This document shows, piece by piece, positions 1 to 8,000 of a stretch of 64,000 bases of DNA (the stretch's first letter is position 1; each line of letters opens with the position of its first letter). The DNA comes from Sulfurimonadaceae bacterium (lineage in GTDB: Bacteria > Campylobacterota > Campylobacteria > Campylobacterales > Sulfurimonadaceae), in NCBI GenBank assembly GCA_016744905.1, contig JADGDM010000001.1, positions 1 to 64,000 on the forward strand, in the 5' to 3' direction. The notes under the pieces are model-generated. The model saw nothing but the letters and a program-made list of their open reading frames with translations, made no database searches and was not told the DNA's origin. The position numbers and the translations under genes were made by a program.

Positions 1-146
1 GATTCAGAGAAGAGTATACTTTGCTCAATCTGCTCGAGCGCTTTATTTACAAAAAAATCATCTAAAAGATAATAGAAGATAGTAGAACCTATAATAAAAG
101 TAGCCAACATAAAGCCAATGATTTTTCTAAGAAGTTTATCTAACAT
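1..146 (-). CDS. N-terminus of a membrane-anchored protein (partial)
   Basis: The reverse strand is open from an ATG at 146 to the window edge, giving 48 residues. An AGGA ribosome binding site lies about 8 bases before the ATG. The peptide begins with a short basic stretch, MLDKLLRKI, then one hydrophobic helix at about residues 10-26, then an acidic, presumably periplasmic stretch. This layout is typical of the first membrane segment of a sensor kinase, chemoreceptor or diguanylate cyclase, and the next gene on the same strand is a response regulator. The domains that would show its function lie outside the window, so the sensor role is inference from layout and neighbours. Confidence 0.6.
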   Translation of the reverse strand, partial: MLDKLLRKIIGFMLATFIIGSTIFYYLLDDFFVNKALEQIEQSILFSE

Positions 147-226
147 TTTTATGTCCTGTATTATAATTTAATTTTATATATTGAGTGTATGTTTACTATA
201 CTGATAAGCTGCTTAATAAAACTAAA

Positions 227-1753
227 CTAATCTTTAGTTGTTAATATCTCTTTAAACTCTTTTATGAGTTCTAACTGTCTTATGGCTAAATAATTAAGCA
301 AATCAGTATGCTTTTTATCTGTTAAAGTATAAATCAATACAATGTGAAATATTTTCTTTTTTTCTTCCAGTTTGAGAACTTTTGCACTGGTATTAATAAT
401 AAGTGGTTTTTTGTTTGTATATAGAACAAGGTCTATATGCGCTAGGCTTTTGACATGAAATCCACTGGGAATATTTGTCATTGTGATACTTATAGAGTTG
501 ATACTAAGATCAACTATCTCTATATCGGTAACAAAATTATGCTCTTCATAAAAAAGAGTAAGACGTGCCTGCTCATCAGCTTCAACACAGACATTTTCTC
601 TGTGTGTTGGAGAATTGATTAAAAATGAGAATTCGCAGGATTCTATACTTTGGTCATGCGTATTATTGTTAAGTATTGAACGACATTGAATATCATGAGG
701 AAAGGTAGAAGAACTTAAAATCATCATTCTTTCATAATTGACTGCTTTTTGCTGTTTGAGGGAAGTTTTGAGTCGCATACTCTTTTCATGAATGTCGACA
801 ATTACTGCTGTATTTGTGATTTTTATCCCTCTATAAAATGAATTAATACGAATTTCTGCACTGTTACGCTTTAACATTTTAAAGAGATTATAGATAGTTT
901 CTTGATTATTGATGGCACGTTCATGATTCATAGATTTTTTATCAAAAAGATCCAGTAAATTTAATTCGGTGATATCATTCAGCGAGAGAATATATTTTTT
1001 TGAATTGTCTTCTATATTTTCTATCACCGTAGTTCGGAGCATGAAATGATGAGAAACATTGTTATTATCTGAAATTTTAGTATGAAAGAGTCTTTTAGGA
1101 TGTTTAATTATGTTTTCAAAATAATTCGTTTCTTGCGTTGAAAAAAGGAACTGATCATGTTCTAGGAGGTGATCGCTTAGTTCAAATGATGCATTTATCA
1201 TCTCGTCAATATTTTTAAATGAGAAAAATTGAATACATTTATCATTGGCCATGACGACCTTCTCACTTTCCATTAGTAAAACAAAATTATCTTGATGATT
1301 GAAGATATTGTTAATTTGTTTGACAAAAATATCTTTATTTTCAGTTGCTTTGATTTGAACGACACAATCATATAAAACATCAATGAGTAGCTCAAGAGCT
1401 AGGGGTTTAATGATATATTTAAAAATTTTATAATCAATAGCATTAAGCATGTATTTTGAATCATCACGTGCAGTTGTGAAAATAATTTGCACAGCACTGT
1501 CCAGTTCTCTAAGCGCTTTAGAAAACTCTATTCCATCCATATTTGGCATGGTGATATCTGTAATAATTATTTTTGGATTATTGAGTTTAAAAGAGGCTAA
1601 GCCTTCTTCCCCATCCCCTGCAGTATAGACTTTTGAAAACATTTTTTCTAAAAAATCAGCTGCTTGGGTGCGTAGACCTACATTGTCCTCTACGTATAAG
1701 ATAGGAATAGTATTGGCTATTTTTCTAAGGGTTTTGACCTTTTCAATGTCCAT
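227..1753 (-). CDS. Response regulator with receiver, PAS-like and PilZ-like regions
   Basis: The 508-residue protein starts with a receiver domain (about residues 15-130) that has all key positions: the acidic pair E22/D23, phospho-acceptor D66 in ITDITMP, T93 and K116 followed by Pro. Residues 150-270 look like a PAS fold ending in a typical LNDITEL edge. The rest, about 275-500, has beta-rich segments and a DLSINSIS motif that resembles a PilZ or YcgR-like region; this assignment is weak. There is no DNA-binding or catalytic output domain, so it may pass phosphorylation on through protein contacts or c-di-GMP binding. The gene is followed on the same strand by the partial membrane protein, a possible sensor partner, and lies downstream of an HD-GYP gene. 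The ATG at 1753 follows an AAGAG ribosome binding site. Confidence 0.75.
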   Translation of the reverse strand: MDIEKVKTLRKIANTIPILYVEDNVGLRTQAADFLEKMFSKVYTAGDGEEGLASFKLNNPKIIITDITMPNMDGIEFSKALRELDSAVQIIFTTARDDSKYMLNAIDYKIFKYIIKPLALELLIDVLYDCVVQIKATENKDIFVKQINNIFNHQDNFVLLMESEKVVMANDKCIQFFSFKNIDEMINASFELSDHLLEHDQFLFSTQETNYFENIIKHPKRLFHTKISDNNNVSHHFMLRTTVIENIEDNSKKYILSLNDITELNLLDLFDKKSMNHERAINNQETIYNLFKMLKRNSAEIRINSFYRGIKITNTAVIVDIHEKSMRLKTSLKQQKAVNYERMMILSSSTFPHDIQCRSILNNNTHDQSIESCEFSFLINSPTHRENVCVEADEQARLTLFYEEHNFVTDIEIVDLSINSISITMTNIPSGFHVKSLAHIDLVLYTNKKPLIINTSAKVLKLEEKKKIFHIVLIYTLTDKKHTDLLNYLAIRQLELIKEFKEILTTKD

Positions 1754-1846
1754 GTAGTCTCTTGCCCTTTATAATAATTAATAATAGAATTAGTTATTAT
1801 AATCACCTAGTATAAATTTAATCTAAAAGATGATAAAAAGATTATT

Positions 1847-2854
1847 TTAATGCTCACTTTCATATTTATCACGGATATCTAGGAACAGTCCAAAGTTGTC
1901 TATAAGTAAGGTGACGAGTGAAGGATCAAATTGCTTACCACTTCTGGCTTTAAAAAATGAAAAAACATCATTCATATCCCAGGCTTTTTTATAAACTCTG
2001 GTACTACTAAGCGCATCAAATACATCAACAAGACCCAACATACGACCTAAAATATGGATCTCATTACCAACCAAGCCTTGTGGATATCCACTGCCATCAT
2101 AATATTCATGATGTTGATGTGCCATAATAGCGGCGACTTGGAATAGGGGTAGTTTAGAGTGTTTTAATATATCATAACCAGATTGGGCATGTTTGTGCAT
2201 CACTTTACGCTCTTCATCGGTATGTTTATCAGGCTTTTTCAAGACATAGTCAGGGGTTGTTACTTTTCCGATGTCATGCATCTCAGCGGCATTTTGAATC
2301 ATCTCGACACGTTTATCATCATAGCCTACCAAACGCGCCAGCAGACCAGTGTACTCTGCAACGCGCATGACATGATCGGCTGTCTCTTTATCATGGATAC
2401 TAGAGAGTGTACTGAGGACATGAATCAACTCTTTTTGAATCTCGTTTTGTTCACTATTTTTATAAAAGTGAAGTTTGAGTTGTGTGACAACACGCGCTAA
2501 AAGCTCGACCTTGTTAAAAGGTTTTAAAATATAATCAACCCCACCTGAATCATAGGCTGATTTAATATTCTCTTCTTTATGGTCTGACATTAAAAAGATG
2601 ATAGGAATGTTGGCGTATTCACTCTCTTTAAGAGTTTTAGCTACCTTATAACCACTTGTCTGTTGTAAGTTGGAAGCCATAATAATGAGATCAATATCGG
2701 TAGTCTCTTTAAGCTTTAGCAGTGCTTTTTTTCCACACTCTTCAGTACTTACAAGATAGCCTTGTTTGCCTAAGACAGAACTGAGTAGTTTTAAAGTCAT
2801 TGCATTGGGGTCGATACAAAGAATATGAGAAACTTTCTCTTCAAAGTTTGACAT
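1847..2854 (-). CDS. HD-GYP phosphodiesterase with a degenerate receiver domain
   Basis: Residues 10-125 form a receiver fold and residues 150-325 an HD-GYP domain, the family that hydrolyses cyclic di-GMP. The HD-GYP part is intact: H193-D194 in MHDIGK and HHEYYDGSGYP at 248-258. The receiver is not: the phospho-acceptor Asp aligns with A60 (IIMASNLQ) and the N-terminal acidic pair is reduced to D15-Pro, although K111 in ILKPF is kept. It therefore probably cannot be phosphorylated in the usual way and may instead serve as a protein-binding or dimerisation domain. Its ATG overlaps the stop codon of the upstream MATE gene (TAATG), so translation is probably coupled. It would act in the cytoplasm to lower c-di-GMP. 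Confidence 0.88.
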   Translation of the reverse strand: MSNFEEKVSHILCIDPNAMTLKLLSSVLGKQGYLVSTEECGKKALLKLKETTDIDLIIMASNLQQTSGYKVAKTLKESEYANIPIIFLMSDHKEENIKSAYDSGGVDYILKPFNKVELLARVVTQLKLHFYKNSEQNEIQKELIHVLSTLSSIHDKETADHVMRVAEYTGLLARLVGYDDKRVEMIQNAAEMHDIGKVTTPDYVLKKPDKHTDEERKVMHKHAQSGYDILKHSKLPLFQVAAIMAHQHHEYYDGSGYPQGLVGNEIHILGRMLGLVDVFDALSSTRVYKKAWDMNDVFSFFKARSGKQFDPSLVTLLIDNFGLFLDIRDKYESEH

Positions 2855-4188
2855 TATTTACCTTTAGTAGTATTGAAATATCGATACTCACTCTGTTTTA
2901 GTTCGCGACCCGCATAGAGCCAGACGACGATGGCTGAGATTATAACACTAAGTGCGATGGCTAACCAAACAAAAAGAACATTGTGTGTCGTTCGTGATAA
3001 AATTTCTAATAAGATAAATGGAAAAATTAGTTGTCTAATGGCAGAAAGATAGAAAATAAATTTTGGTCTCTCTATTCCTTGAAGCAAGGCGACAAAGATA
3101 AAAACGACGGCAAATGGAAAGACCATAAATGCCTCTACTTTTAAAAATATAACACCCTCTTTTATCACATTAATGTCATCAGTAAAGAGTCCAATTAATT
3201 GTGCAGGAAGAAAAATCATCACAAAAAAAGCAAAGAGTGAGATATAAAAAGAGTAAAGTAACGCTATCTTAATGACTTCATGGATACGGGGATAGTCTTT
3301 GGCTCCATTATTTTGAGAGATGAGTGCCAGAACAGCAATATTAATCCCGACAATGGGCATAATCGCCATCTGCTCTATCCGCATTCCAATACCCATCGCC
3401 GCAATAACCTCTTGACCAAAAGGGGAAGCATAATAGGTGATAATAAAGATTCCAAGTGCCATAAAAAGCATATTAGCTGTTGGTGGAATACCAAAGCGAA
3501 TGAGCTTTGAGTGTAGTGCTCCATCAAATCGAAAACCACTTTGAAGCAAGGGAGTTTTACTTAGTTTATAAAGTAGGTAGACCATAGTTATCGCTTCAGA
3601 ACTAATCGTAGCGTAGGCGATGCCTTTGATCCCAAAACCCAGTTGCACAAAAGTATAATCTAAAACTATATTTAAGAAAAATGAAAATATTAAAATATTT
3701 CTAAAAGAGATAAAGTCACCTTGTGCATTGAGAAGCGCATTGATAAACATAGTGAGTACAAAAAAAAGTGTTCCATAAACAATGACATCGATATAATCCA
3801 GTGCGCTGGCTAAATACTCACCTTCTGCGCCCATCAATGACATCAGAAAACTGTTGCTAAAGATACCAAAAATCATGACCAAGAGAGAAAGGACTAAGGC
3901 AAAGAGTAGGGCATTTTTTGTCATAACAATAGCGCGCTCTCTATCGCCTTCACCTAAAACATTTCCAATGATAGAGGTCAGTGCTTCACTCATTCCTATC
4001 GCCACACTCAAAAGAAGGAAAAATACAGGAAATGAGAGTGACAGTGCTGCGAGGGCTTGTGTCGAGATGGTTCCTGCAAAGTAGGTGTCAGTAACATTAT
4101 AAAGTGTGTGAAATAAAAAGCCAATAGTGGCGGGGAGAGCGAGGTTTTTAAGGTGTGTACGGATGTCACCTTGGGTTAAGTCTTTAAT
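2854..4188 (-). CDS. MATE-family multidrug/Na+ efflux transporter, start codon unusual
   Basis: The product is a polytopic inner membrane protein with about 12 hydrophobic segments and the duplicated layout of MATE transporters, which export drugs or metabolites using Na+ or H+. The first ordinary start codon in frame is TTG at 4011, which gives only 385 residues and begins inside a membrane helix with no ribosome binding site. The frame stays open upstream to a TAA at 4207-4209, and those codons encode a typical MATE N-terminus (KDLTQGD, then an ALPATIGFLFHTLYN-type helix and DTYFAG). An AAAGG Shine-Dalgarno lies just before ATC (4191-4189) and ATT (4188-4186). Starting at ATT gives 444 residues, the usual family length. 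The start given here is therefore ATT, as an inference. A point mutation or base error of a former ATG is the alternative. Confidence 0.8.
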   Translation of the reverse strand: MKDLTQGDIRTHLKNLALPATIGFLFHTLYNVTDTYFAGTISTQALAALSLSFPVFFLLLSVAIGMSEALTSIIGNVLGEGDRERAIVMTKNALLFALVLSLLVMIFGIFSNSFLMSLMGAEGEYLASALDYIDVIVYGTLFFVLTMFINALLNAQGDFISFRNILIFSFFLNIVLDYTFVQLGFGIKGIAYATISSEAITMVYLLYKLSKTPLLQSGFRFDGALHSKLIRFGIPPTANMLFMALGIFIITYYASPFGQEVIAAMGIGMRIEQMAIMPIVGINIAVLALISQNNGAKDYPRIHEVIKIALLYSFYISLFAFFVMIFLPAQLIGLFTDDINVIKEGVIFLKVEAFMVFPFAVVFIFVALLQGIERPKFIFYLSAIRQLIFPFILLEILSRTTHNVLFVWLAIALSVIISAIVVWLYAGRELKQSEYRYFNTTKGK

Positions 4189-4238
4189 GATGGAAGTACC
4201 TTTTGTTTATGTTCTCTTGCTTATTAATTTAAACAGTG

Positions 4239-4244
4239 TACAAT
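4239..4244 (+). promoter_or_regulatory. Possible -10 element for the aldo/keto reductase operon
   Basis: TACAAT sits 20 bases before the ATG at 4265 in a very AT-rich stretch between two divergent genes. It matches TATAAT at five of six positions. No convincing -35 is visible, as is usual in Campylobacterota. Confidence 0.4.
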
Positions 4245-4264
4245 AAAATAAAAAATGAGTGCTT

Positions 4265-5281
4265 ATGGAATTTAGATATATTGGAAAAAGTGGTCTACGC
4301 GTCAGTCCAATTTGTATGGGAACGATGACTTTTGGTACACAGTGTGATGAAAAAGAAGCCTTTAAAATTATGGATAAGGCTTATGATGCAGGGGTGAATT
4401 TTTATGACACTGCTGAGTTATATCCTGTTCCTCCAAGTGGAGAGTTAGCAGGCATCACAGAGGAGATGGTGGGCAGATGGATGAAAACGAAACCACGTGA
4501 CAGTATCATCTTAGCAACTAAGGTTGCAGGCGCAGCGTCTGGATGGTTTGTCCCACCTATGCGCCATGGTTTAACGATGATGGACAGTTTTCACATCGAG
4601 CGCGCTATCGAGGGTAGTTTGAAACGTTTAGGGACGGATTATATTGATCTGTATCAGATGCATTGGCCTGATACTATTGTGCCTATCGAAGAGTCTATGA
4701 AAGCCTTTGACAAGTTGGTTCAAAGTGGAAAGGTTCGATATATTGGAACGTCTAATGACACGGCTTATGGAACCTCAAAAGCACTGAGCACATCAAAGTA
4801 TGAAAAATTGGCACGTTTTGAGTCTATTCAAAATAACTTCTCCTTGTTAAATCGTCGGTTTTTAGATGAGCTTTCAACCCTAGCGCGCAGTGAAAATATC
4901 TCACTACTTCCATATTCACCGCTTGCAGGTGGCGTTCTTAGTGGAAAGTACAATAAAAACCCAGATGCCAAAGGGCGTTTTGGTGATTATATGAAATCTA
5001 AAAACCAGCGTCAACGTCTGATGGCAGCGCGCTTCATGAATGATCGTTCACTGCTGTCAACGCAAAAATATATCGCCATTGCACACGAGGCGGGTATGAG
5101 TCCAACGACCATGGCAACTGCGTGGAGTAAACAGTTTGACTTTGTGGCGTCAACGATTATCGGGGCAACGAGTGCGGATCAGTTAGATGATACTTTGGCT
5201 GCGATGGATATCACACTCTCAGATGAGGTTTTAAGCGCGCTGGATAAGGTACATGATGAAATTCTCTACCCTATGGGTTAG
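4265..5281 (+). CDS. Aldo/keto reductase, Tas-like
   Basis: This is a cytoplasmic TIM-barrel NADPH-dependent oxidoreductase of the aldo/keto reductase superfamily, close to the E. coli Tas/YghZ group. The catalytic tetrad is visible as D48, Y53, K86 and H133, counted from the ATG at 4265 (motifs NFYDTAELYP, LATKV and YQMHWPD). The C-terminal part contains STIIGATSADQL, the usual cofactor 2'-phosphate region. A GTG two codons upstream (4259) is possible, but the MEFRYIGKSGL start at 4265 matches the family. The physiological substrate cannot be read from sequence. The next gene, a lipoprotein, begins inside its 3' end, so the two are co-transcribed. Four AGCGCGCT palindromes lie in or at the end of this gene. 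Confidence 0.88.
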   Translation: MEFRYIGKSGLRVSPICMGTMTFGTQCDEKEAFKIMDKAYDAGVNFYDTAELYPVPPSGELAGITEEMVGRWMKTKPRDSIILATKVAGAASGWFVPPMRHGLTMMDSFHIERAIEGSLKRLGTDYIDLYQMHWPDTIVPIEESMKAFDKLVQSGKVRYIGTSNDTAYGTSKALSTSKYEKLARFESIQNNFSLLNRRFLDELSTLARSENISLLPYSPLAGGVLSGKYNKNPDAKGRFGDYMKSKNQRQRLMAARFMNDRSLLSTQKYIAIAHEAGMSPTTMATAWSKQFDFVASTIIGATSADQLDDTLAAMDITLSDEVLSALDKVHDEILYPMG

Positions 5282-5747
5282 CGCGCTACTTCTTTTTAGT
5301 TTAACTGCCTGTAGTATTAAAACCTATGAGCAGAGTGCACCTAAGCTGATTACTTTTAAAACAAAAAAAATTAAGTATCATGACTTGGGTTTTATTCGTA
5401 ATACAGGAGATGCCTTGCAGATGGAACTGTTTACGGCTGGGGTACCGGTATTTCGCGCAGATATTAACCATCTTATCTGTACGAAAGAGGGCTGTATATC
5501 TAAGTCGAAATTTCATGATGAACACTTTGAGGATGATTACAATAAGAACTTTTTTCAAGAGGTTATTTTAGGTAAACCCATTTTTGACAAAAAAGCGTAT
5601 GTGAAAACAAAAGAGGGTTTTGAGCAGATTTTCAAACTTGAGGGTCAATATAATATTATCTATCGTGTGCGTCAAGATCAGATCTATTTTAAAGACAGAC
5701 ACAATAAAATCTTGATTAAAATTCAAAGTGTTGACAATGGACATTAG
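5256..5747 (+). CDS. Small lipoprotein of unknown function
   Basis: The 163-residue product has a clear lipoprotein signal peptide: MKF, a hydrophobic core, then lipobox LTAC with C19 as the modified cysteine. The mature part is hydrophilic, rich in Lys and beta-prone, with a Cys pair in a HLICTKEGC segment. I recognise no domain. It is expected in the periplasm, anchored to the inner or outer membrane. ATG 5256 is preferred over ATG 5253 because an AAGG ribosome binding site ends 6 bases before it. The gene overlaps the end of the aldo/keto reductase gene by 26 bases and itself overlaps the acylphosphatase gene, so the three form one transcription unit. Confidence 0.75.
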   Translation: MKFSTLWVSALLLFSLTACSIKTYEQSAPKLITFKTKKIKYHDLGFIRNTGDALQMELFTAGVPVFRADINHLICTKEGCISKSKFHDEHFEDDYNKNFFQEVILGKPIFDKKAYVKTKEGFEQIFKLEGQYNIIYRVRQDQIYFKDRHNKILIKIQSVDNGH

Positions 5748-6015
5748 AGAGACAACAATCTTTATTATCAAGGGAAAAGTACAAGGGGTTTATTATCGTG
5801 TCTCTATTCAGCGCGCTGCACAAAAAGTAGGTTTTAATGGCTATGTTAAAAATCTTCCAAATGGAGATGTTGAAGCAGGGGTTTACTGTAAAAAAGAGAA
5901 CCTTGAAAAGTTTGTAAAGATATTAAAACTGGGCTCATCAAGTTCTAAAGTTAAGCGTATTACACGAAAAAAATCTGAGCTACTATTAAGCAAGGGTTTT
6001 GAGATCAGGTCTTAA
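5737..6015 (+). CDS. acyP: Acylphosphatase
   Basis: The protein has about 92 residues, the standard size for acylphosphatase, a small cytoplasmic enzyme that hydrolyses carboxyl-phosphate bonds such as that of acetyl phosphate. The family signature GKVQGVYYR gives the catalytic Arg (R21 from the ATG at 5737), and GYVKNLPNGDVE gives the catalytic Asn (N39). A GTG at 5728 is also possible. The ATG lies inside the 3' end of the lipoprotein gene, so the two overlap by 11 bases. Its end overlaps the stop of the convergent pirin gene by 4 bases, leaving no room for a terminator between them. Confidence 0.92.
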   Translation: MDIRETTIFIIKGKVQGVYYRVSIQRAAQKVGFNGYVKNLPNGDVEAGVYCKKENLEKFVKILKLGSSSSKVKRITRKKSELLLSKGFEIRS

Positions 6016-6797
6016 AACTTTCCTTCCATCGGTATCTCAAAAAGTAAAAAATCACTTCCTTCTTTCGCTTCTATTTTGAGTGTTTTAATCTCAGATATTC
6101 CTAAGCCATCACGGCTTTTTAAAATATTCTCTCCTACCACTATCTCACCTGTGATAACAAAAATATAAAACCCATTTTTTGGATTATTTAATTGAGGTTC
6201 ATAGGAAATTTTCTTGCTACTTATGGCGCGCTGTAGGTATGAATCTTGTCTGATTTGCATACTTTTTGTGTTTGTGTTTGGTGAAAATATTGGGGTGAGT
6301 TTATCTTGAAAATCTTGTAGGCTAAAACTACGCTGTTGATATCTAGGTGTGCTCTCTCTTTGGTTGGTACTGATCCAAATTTGAAGACCTTTAACTTCCT
6401 CAAACTGACTTGGATTGGTCTCGGCGTGTTTGAGACCTGAACCAGCACTCATCAGTTGCATATCTCCTGCTTTAAGCAGTCCACTGTTACCCAGTGAGTC
6501 TTGATGAAAGACTTGTCCTTCAAGTAAGATACTTAAGATTTCGATGTTTTTATGGGCATGTTTAGGTGTTCCACTAAGATGGGTGAGTTTAAAGTCATCA
6601 ATAACACGCAAGACACCAAAACCCATCTCGTTCGCACTGTCATAATCAAAATAGTTAAAACTCTGTTTCATGTCCATCCAACGTTTTTTTACTGTAGTTC
6701 GTTTACTACTGCGTAAAAGTTCTGTTTTGGAAAAAAGAAGGGAAGGAAGTGTCAGGAGTAAAACTCCTGCACTGAGAAAGAAGTTTCTGCGTTTCAT
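6012..6797 (-). CDS. Exported pirin-family (bicupin) protein
   Basis: The 261-residue protein begins with KRRNFF, a hydrophobic core and LPSLLFS, an export signal that looks Tat-like (twin Arg followed by Phe). After it comes a pirin/YhaK-type N-terminal cupin with GTPKHAHKNIEIL at about residues 77-89 and HQDSLGNSG, the segment with the metal-binding His residues, and then a second, degenerate cupin. Some pirins bind Fe and some have quercetin dioxygenase activity. Most are cytoplasmic, so an export signal is unusual. It is the last gene of a DoxX-pirin-pirin run and has its own AAAGGA ribosome binding site 12 bases after the previous gene. The substrate is unknown. Confidence 0.82.
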   Translation of the reverse strand: MKRRNFFLSAGVLLLTLPSLLFSKTELLRSSKRTTVKKRWMDMKQSFNYFDYDSANEMGFGVLRVIDDFKLTHLSGTPKHAHKNIEILSILLEGQVFHQDSLGNSGLLKAGDMQLMSAGSGLKHAETNPSQFEEVKGLQIWISTNQRESTPRYQQRSFSLQDFQDKLTPIFSPNTNTKSMQIRQDSYLQRAISSKKISYEPQLNNPKNGFYIFVITGEIVVGENILKSRDGLGISEIKTLKIEAKEGSDFLLFEIPMEGKF

Positions 6798-6808
6798 AAA
6801 CTTTTCCT

Positions 6809-7537
6809 TTAGGCGTAGGTTCTATAGGGCACCGTTTTTAGACTTTTGATACAAAACAGTTCAAGATTCTCTTTCACGTCAATATTAAGCAACTGACTTT
6901 GACTAATAATCAAAAAATCGTCTTTAATGACTGCTTGATTATTAAGTAGCGCGCTGCCCTCAAGAACATAAAGTGAATAGATATATCTTTCATCAATATC
7001 TATCTTATATGTATCCGCATTAAAGTGCATTTTTTTGATCTCTATATTGGGTGTGACGACCTCTACCTTCGAGTTTGTACCTACATACTCTATGCTCTCA
7101 ACACCCTCTTTTTCACTACTTTCAAAACTTGGGTAATCTTGATATCCCGCTTCAGTTTTTAAAGAGACTTTGAAATCAGGATCAAACCAGATTTGAAAGA
7201 GCCTTGTATCTTTGGTGATTCGCTCACTATGATAGACACCCGAACCCGTTTGTGTGACTTGTAACGCACCGGCTTTAAGTGGTGTCCATACTTTACTCAC
7301 TGTATCATAATGCTCGAGTGAACCTTCAAAAACAAAGGTCATAATTTCAAAACCTTTATGGGGATGTAGAGGAAACTCAGAAGTAGAAGAGGCCTCTAAA
7401 TGTGCCCAGTAAAAAAGGTTTGAGTAGGGCTTTTTATCGCCACCTGGAAAAGGAATCGGCTTGTTTTCAACAAAGGCACCACCAAAAAGATGCTGAATTT
7501 GTTGCGCCTCTTTAGGATAATACTCTAATGCTGACAT
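6809..7537 (-). CDS. Pirin-family (bicupin) protein, cytoplasmic
   Basis: A 242-residue pirin homologue without a signal peptide. The N-terminal cupin shows FPLHPHKGFEIMTFVFEG (about residues 55-72), containing the metal-ligand His residues, and a later SGVYHSERI segment. The C-terminal cupin is divergent. Pirins in bacteria act as metal-dependent dioxygenases or as modulators of metabolic enzymes, and no specific reaction can be assigned here. It has its own AAAAGGA ribosome binding site and lies between a DoxX gene and the exported pirin, all on one strand. The pairing with DoxX and an AraC regulator resembles redox or aromatic-compound stress loci, which is an inference. Confidence 0.85.
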   Translation of the reverse strand: MSALEYYPKEAQQIQHLFGGAFVENKPIPFPGGDKKPYSNLFYWAHLEASSTSEFPLHPHKGFEIMTFVFEGSLEHYDTVSKVWTPLKAGALQVTQTGSGVYHSERITKDTRLFQIWFDPDFKVSLKTEAGYQDYPSFESSEKEGVESIEYVGTNSKVEVVTPNIEIKKMHFNADTYKIDIDERYIYSLYVLEGSALLNNQAVIKDDFLIISQSQLLNIDVKENLELFCIKSLKTVPYRTYA

Positions 7538-7549
7538 TGGGTTTTCCTT

Positions 7550-7927
7550 TTAAGGTTTTAGTAGCGCGCTATATGCTTCTTTGTGACGAATCATAACAAG
7601 GACAGTAAAGAGGGTTAGCATTGCTGCACCACCGATTCCTGCAGGATCTAAAAAGAGGTGTGCTAAGGTTGCATTAATCATAACTGGCATTAAAACAACA
7701 GCCATTAAAGGCGCAAATTTGTTGGCTAAAAATGCCACACCTGCAACGATTTCAACGACTGCAACGAGTTTCATAAAATAACCCGTTGCAAAAAGCGCAC
7801 CCATAAAGGCACCCATAGTTTCTGGTGCTGGAGGCATAGGGATGAAGTTAAGAAACTTGTTGAGACCAAACATGACCAACATAAGACCTGCTAAAATTTG
7901 AATGCTTAAAAATATTTTATCTTTCAT
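7550..7927 (-). CDS. DoxX family inner membrane protein
   Basis: The 125-residue protein has four hydrophobic segments (about residues 7-27, 48-68, 70-90 and 95-115) and the DoxX hallmarks: an N-terminal helix followed by NKFLNFIPMPP, then a GYFMKLVAVVEIVAGVAFL helix. DoxX proteins sit in the cytoplasmic membrane and have been linked to quinone or thiosulfate oxidation and to oxidative stress complexes, but a reaction cannot be read from this sequence. It is the first gene of the DoxX-pirin-pirin group, downstream of the AraC-type regulator on the same strand, and has a good AAAGGA ribosome binding site. Confidence 0.85.
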   Translation of the reverse strand: MKDKIFLSIQILAGLMLVMFGLNKFLNFIPMPPAPETMGAFMGALFATGYFMKLVAVVEIVAGVAFLANKFAPLMAVVLMPVMINATLAHLFLDPAGIGGAAMLTLFTVLVMIRHKEAYSALLKP

Positions 7928-8000
7928 GATAAATCCTTTAGTTTTTATGCCCTTAGTTTAACAATAGTTTGGAGATAAAAGAAAGAGTCAAAAATCTGAA

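Noticed and set aside
2183-2500. ORF opposite the HD-GYP gene
   Set aside because: It lies fully over a well-supported gene, has no ribosome binding site and no recognisable motif.
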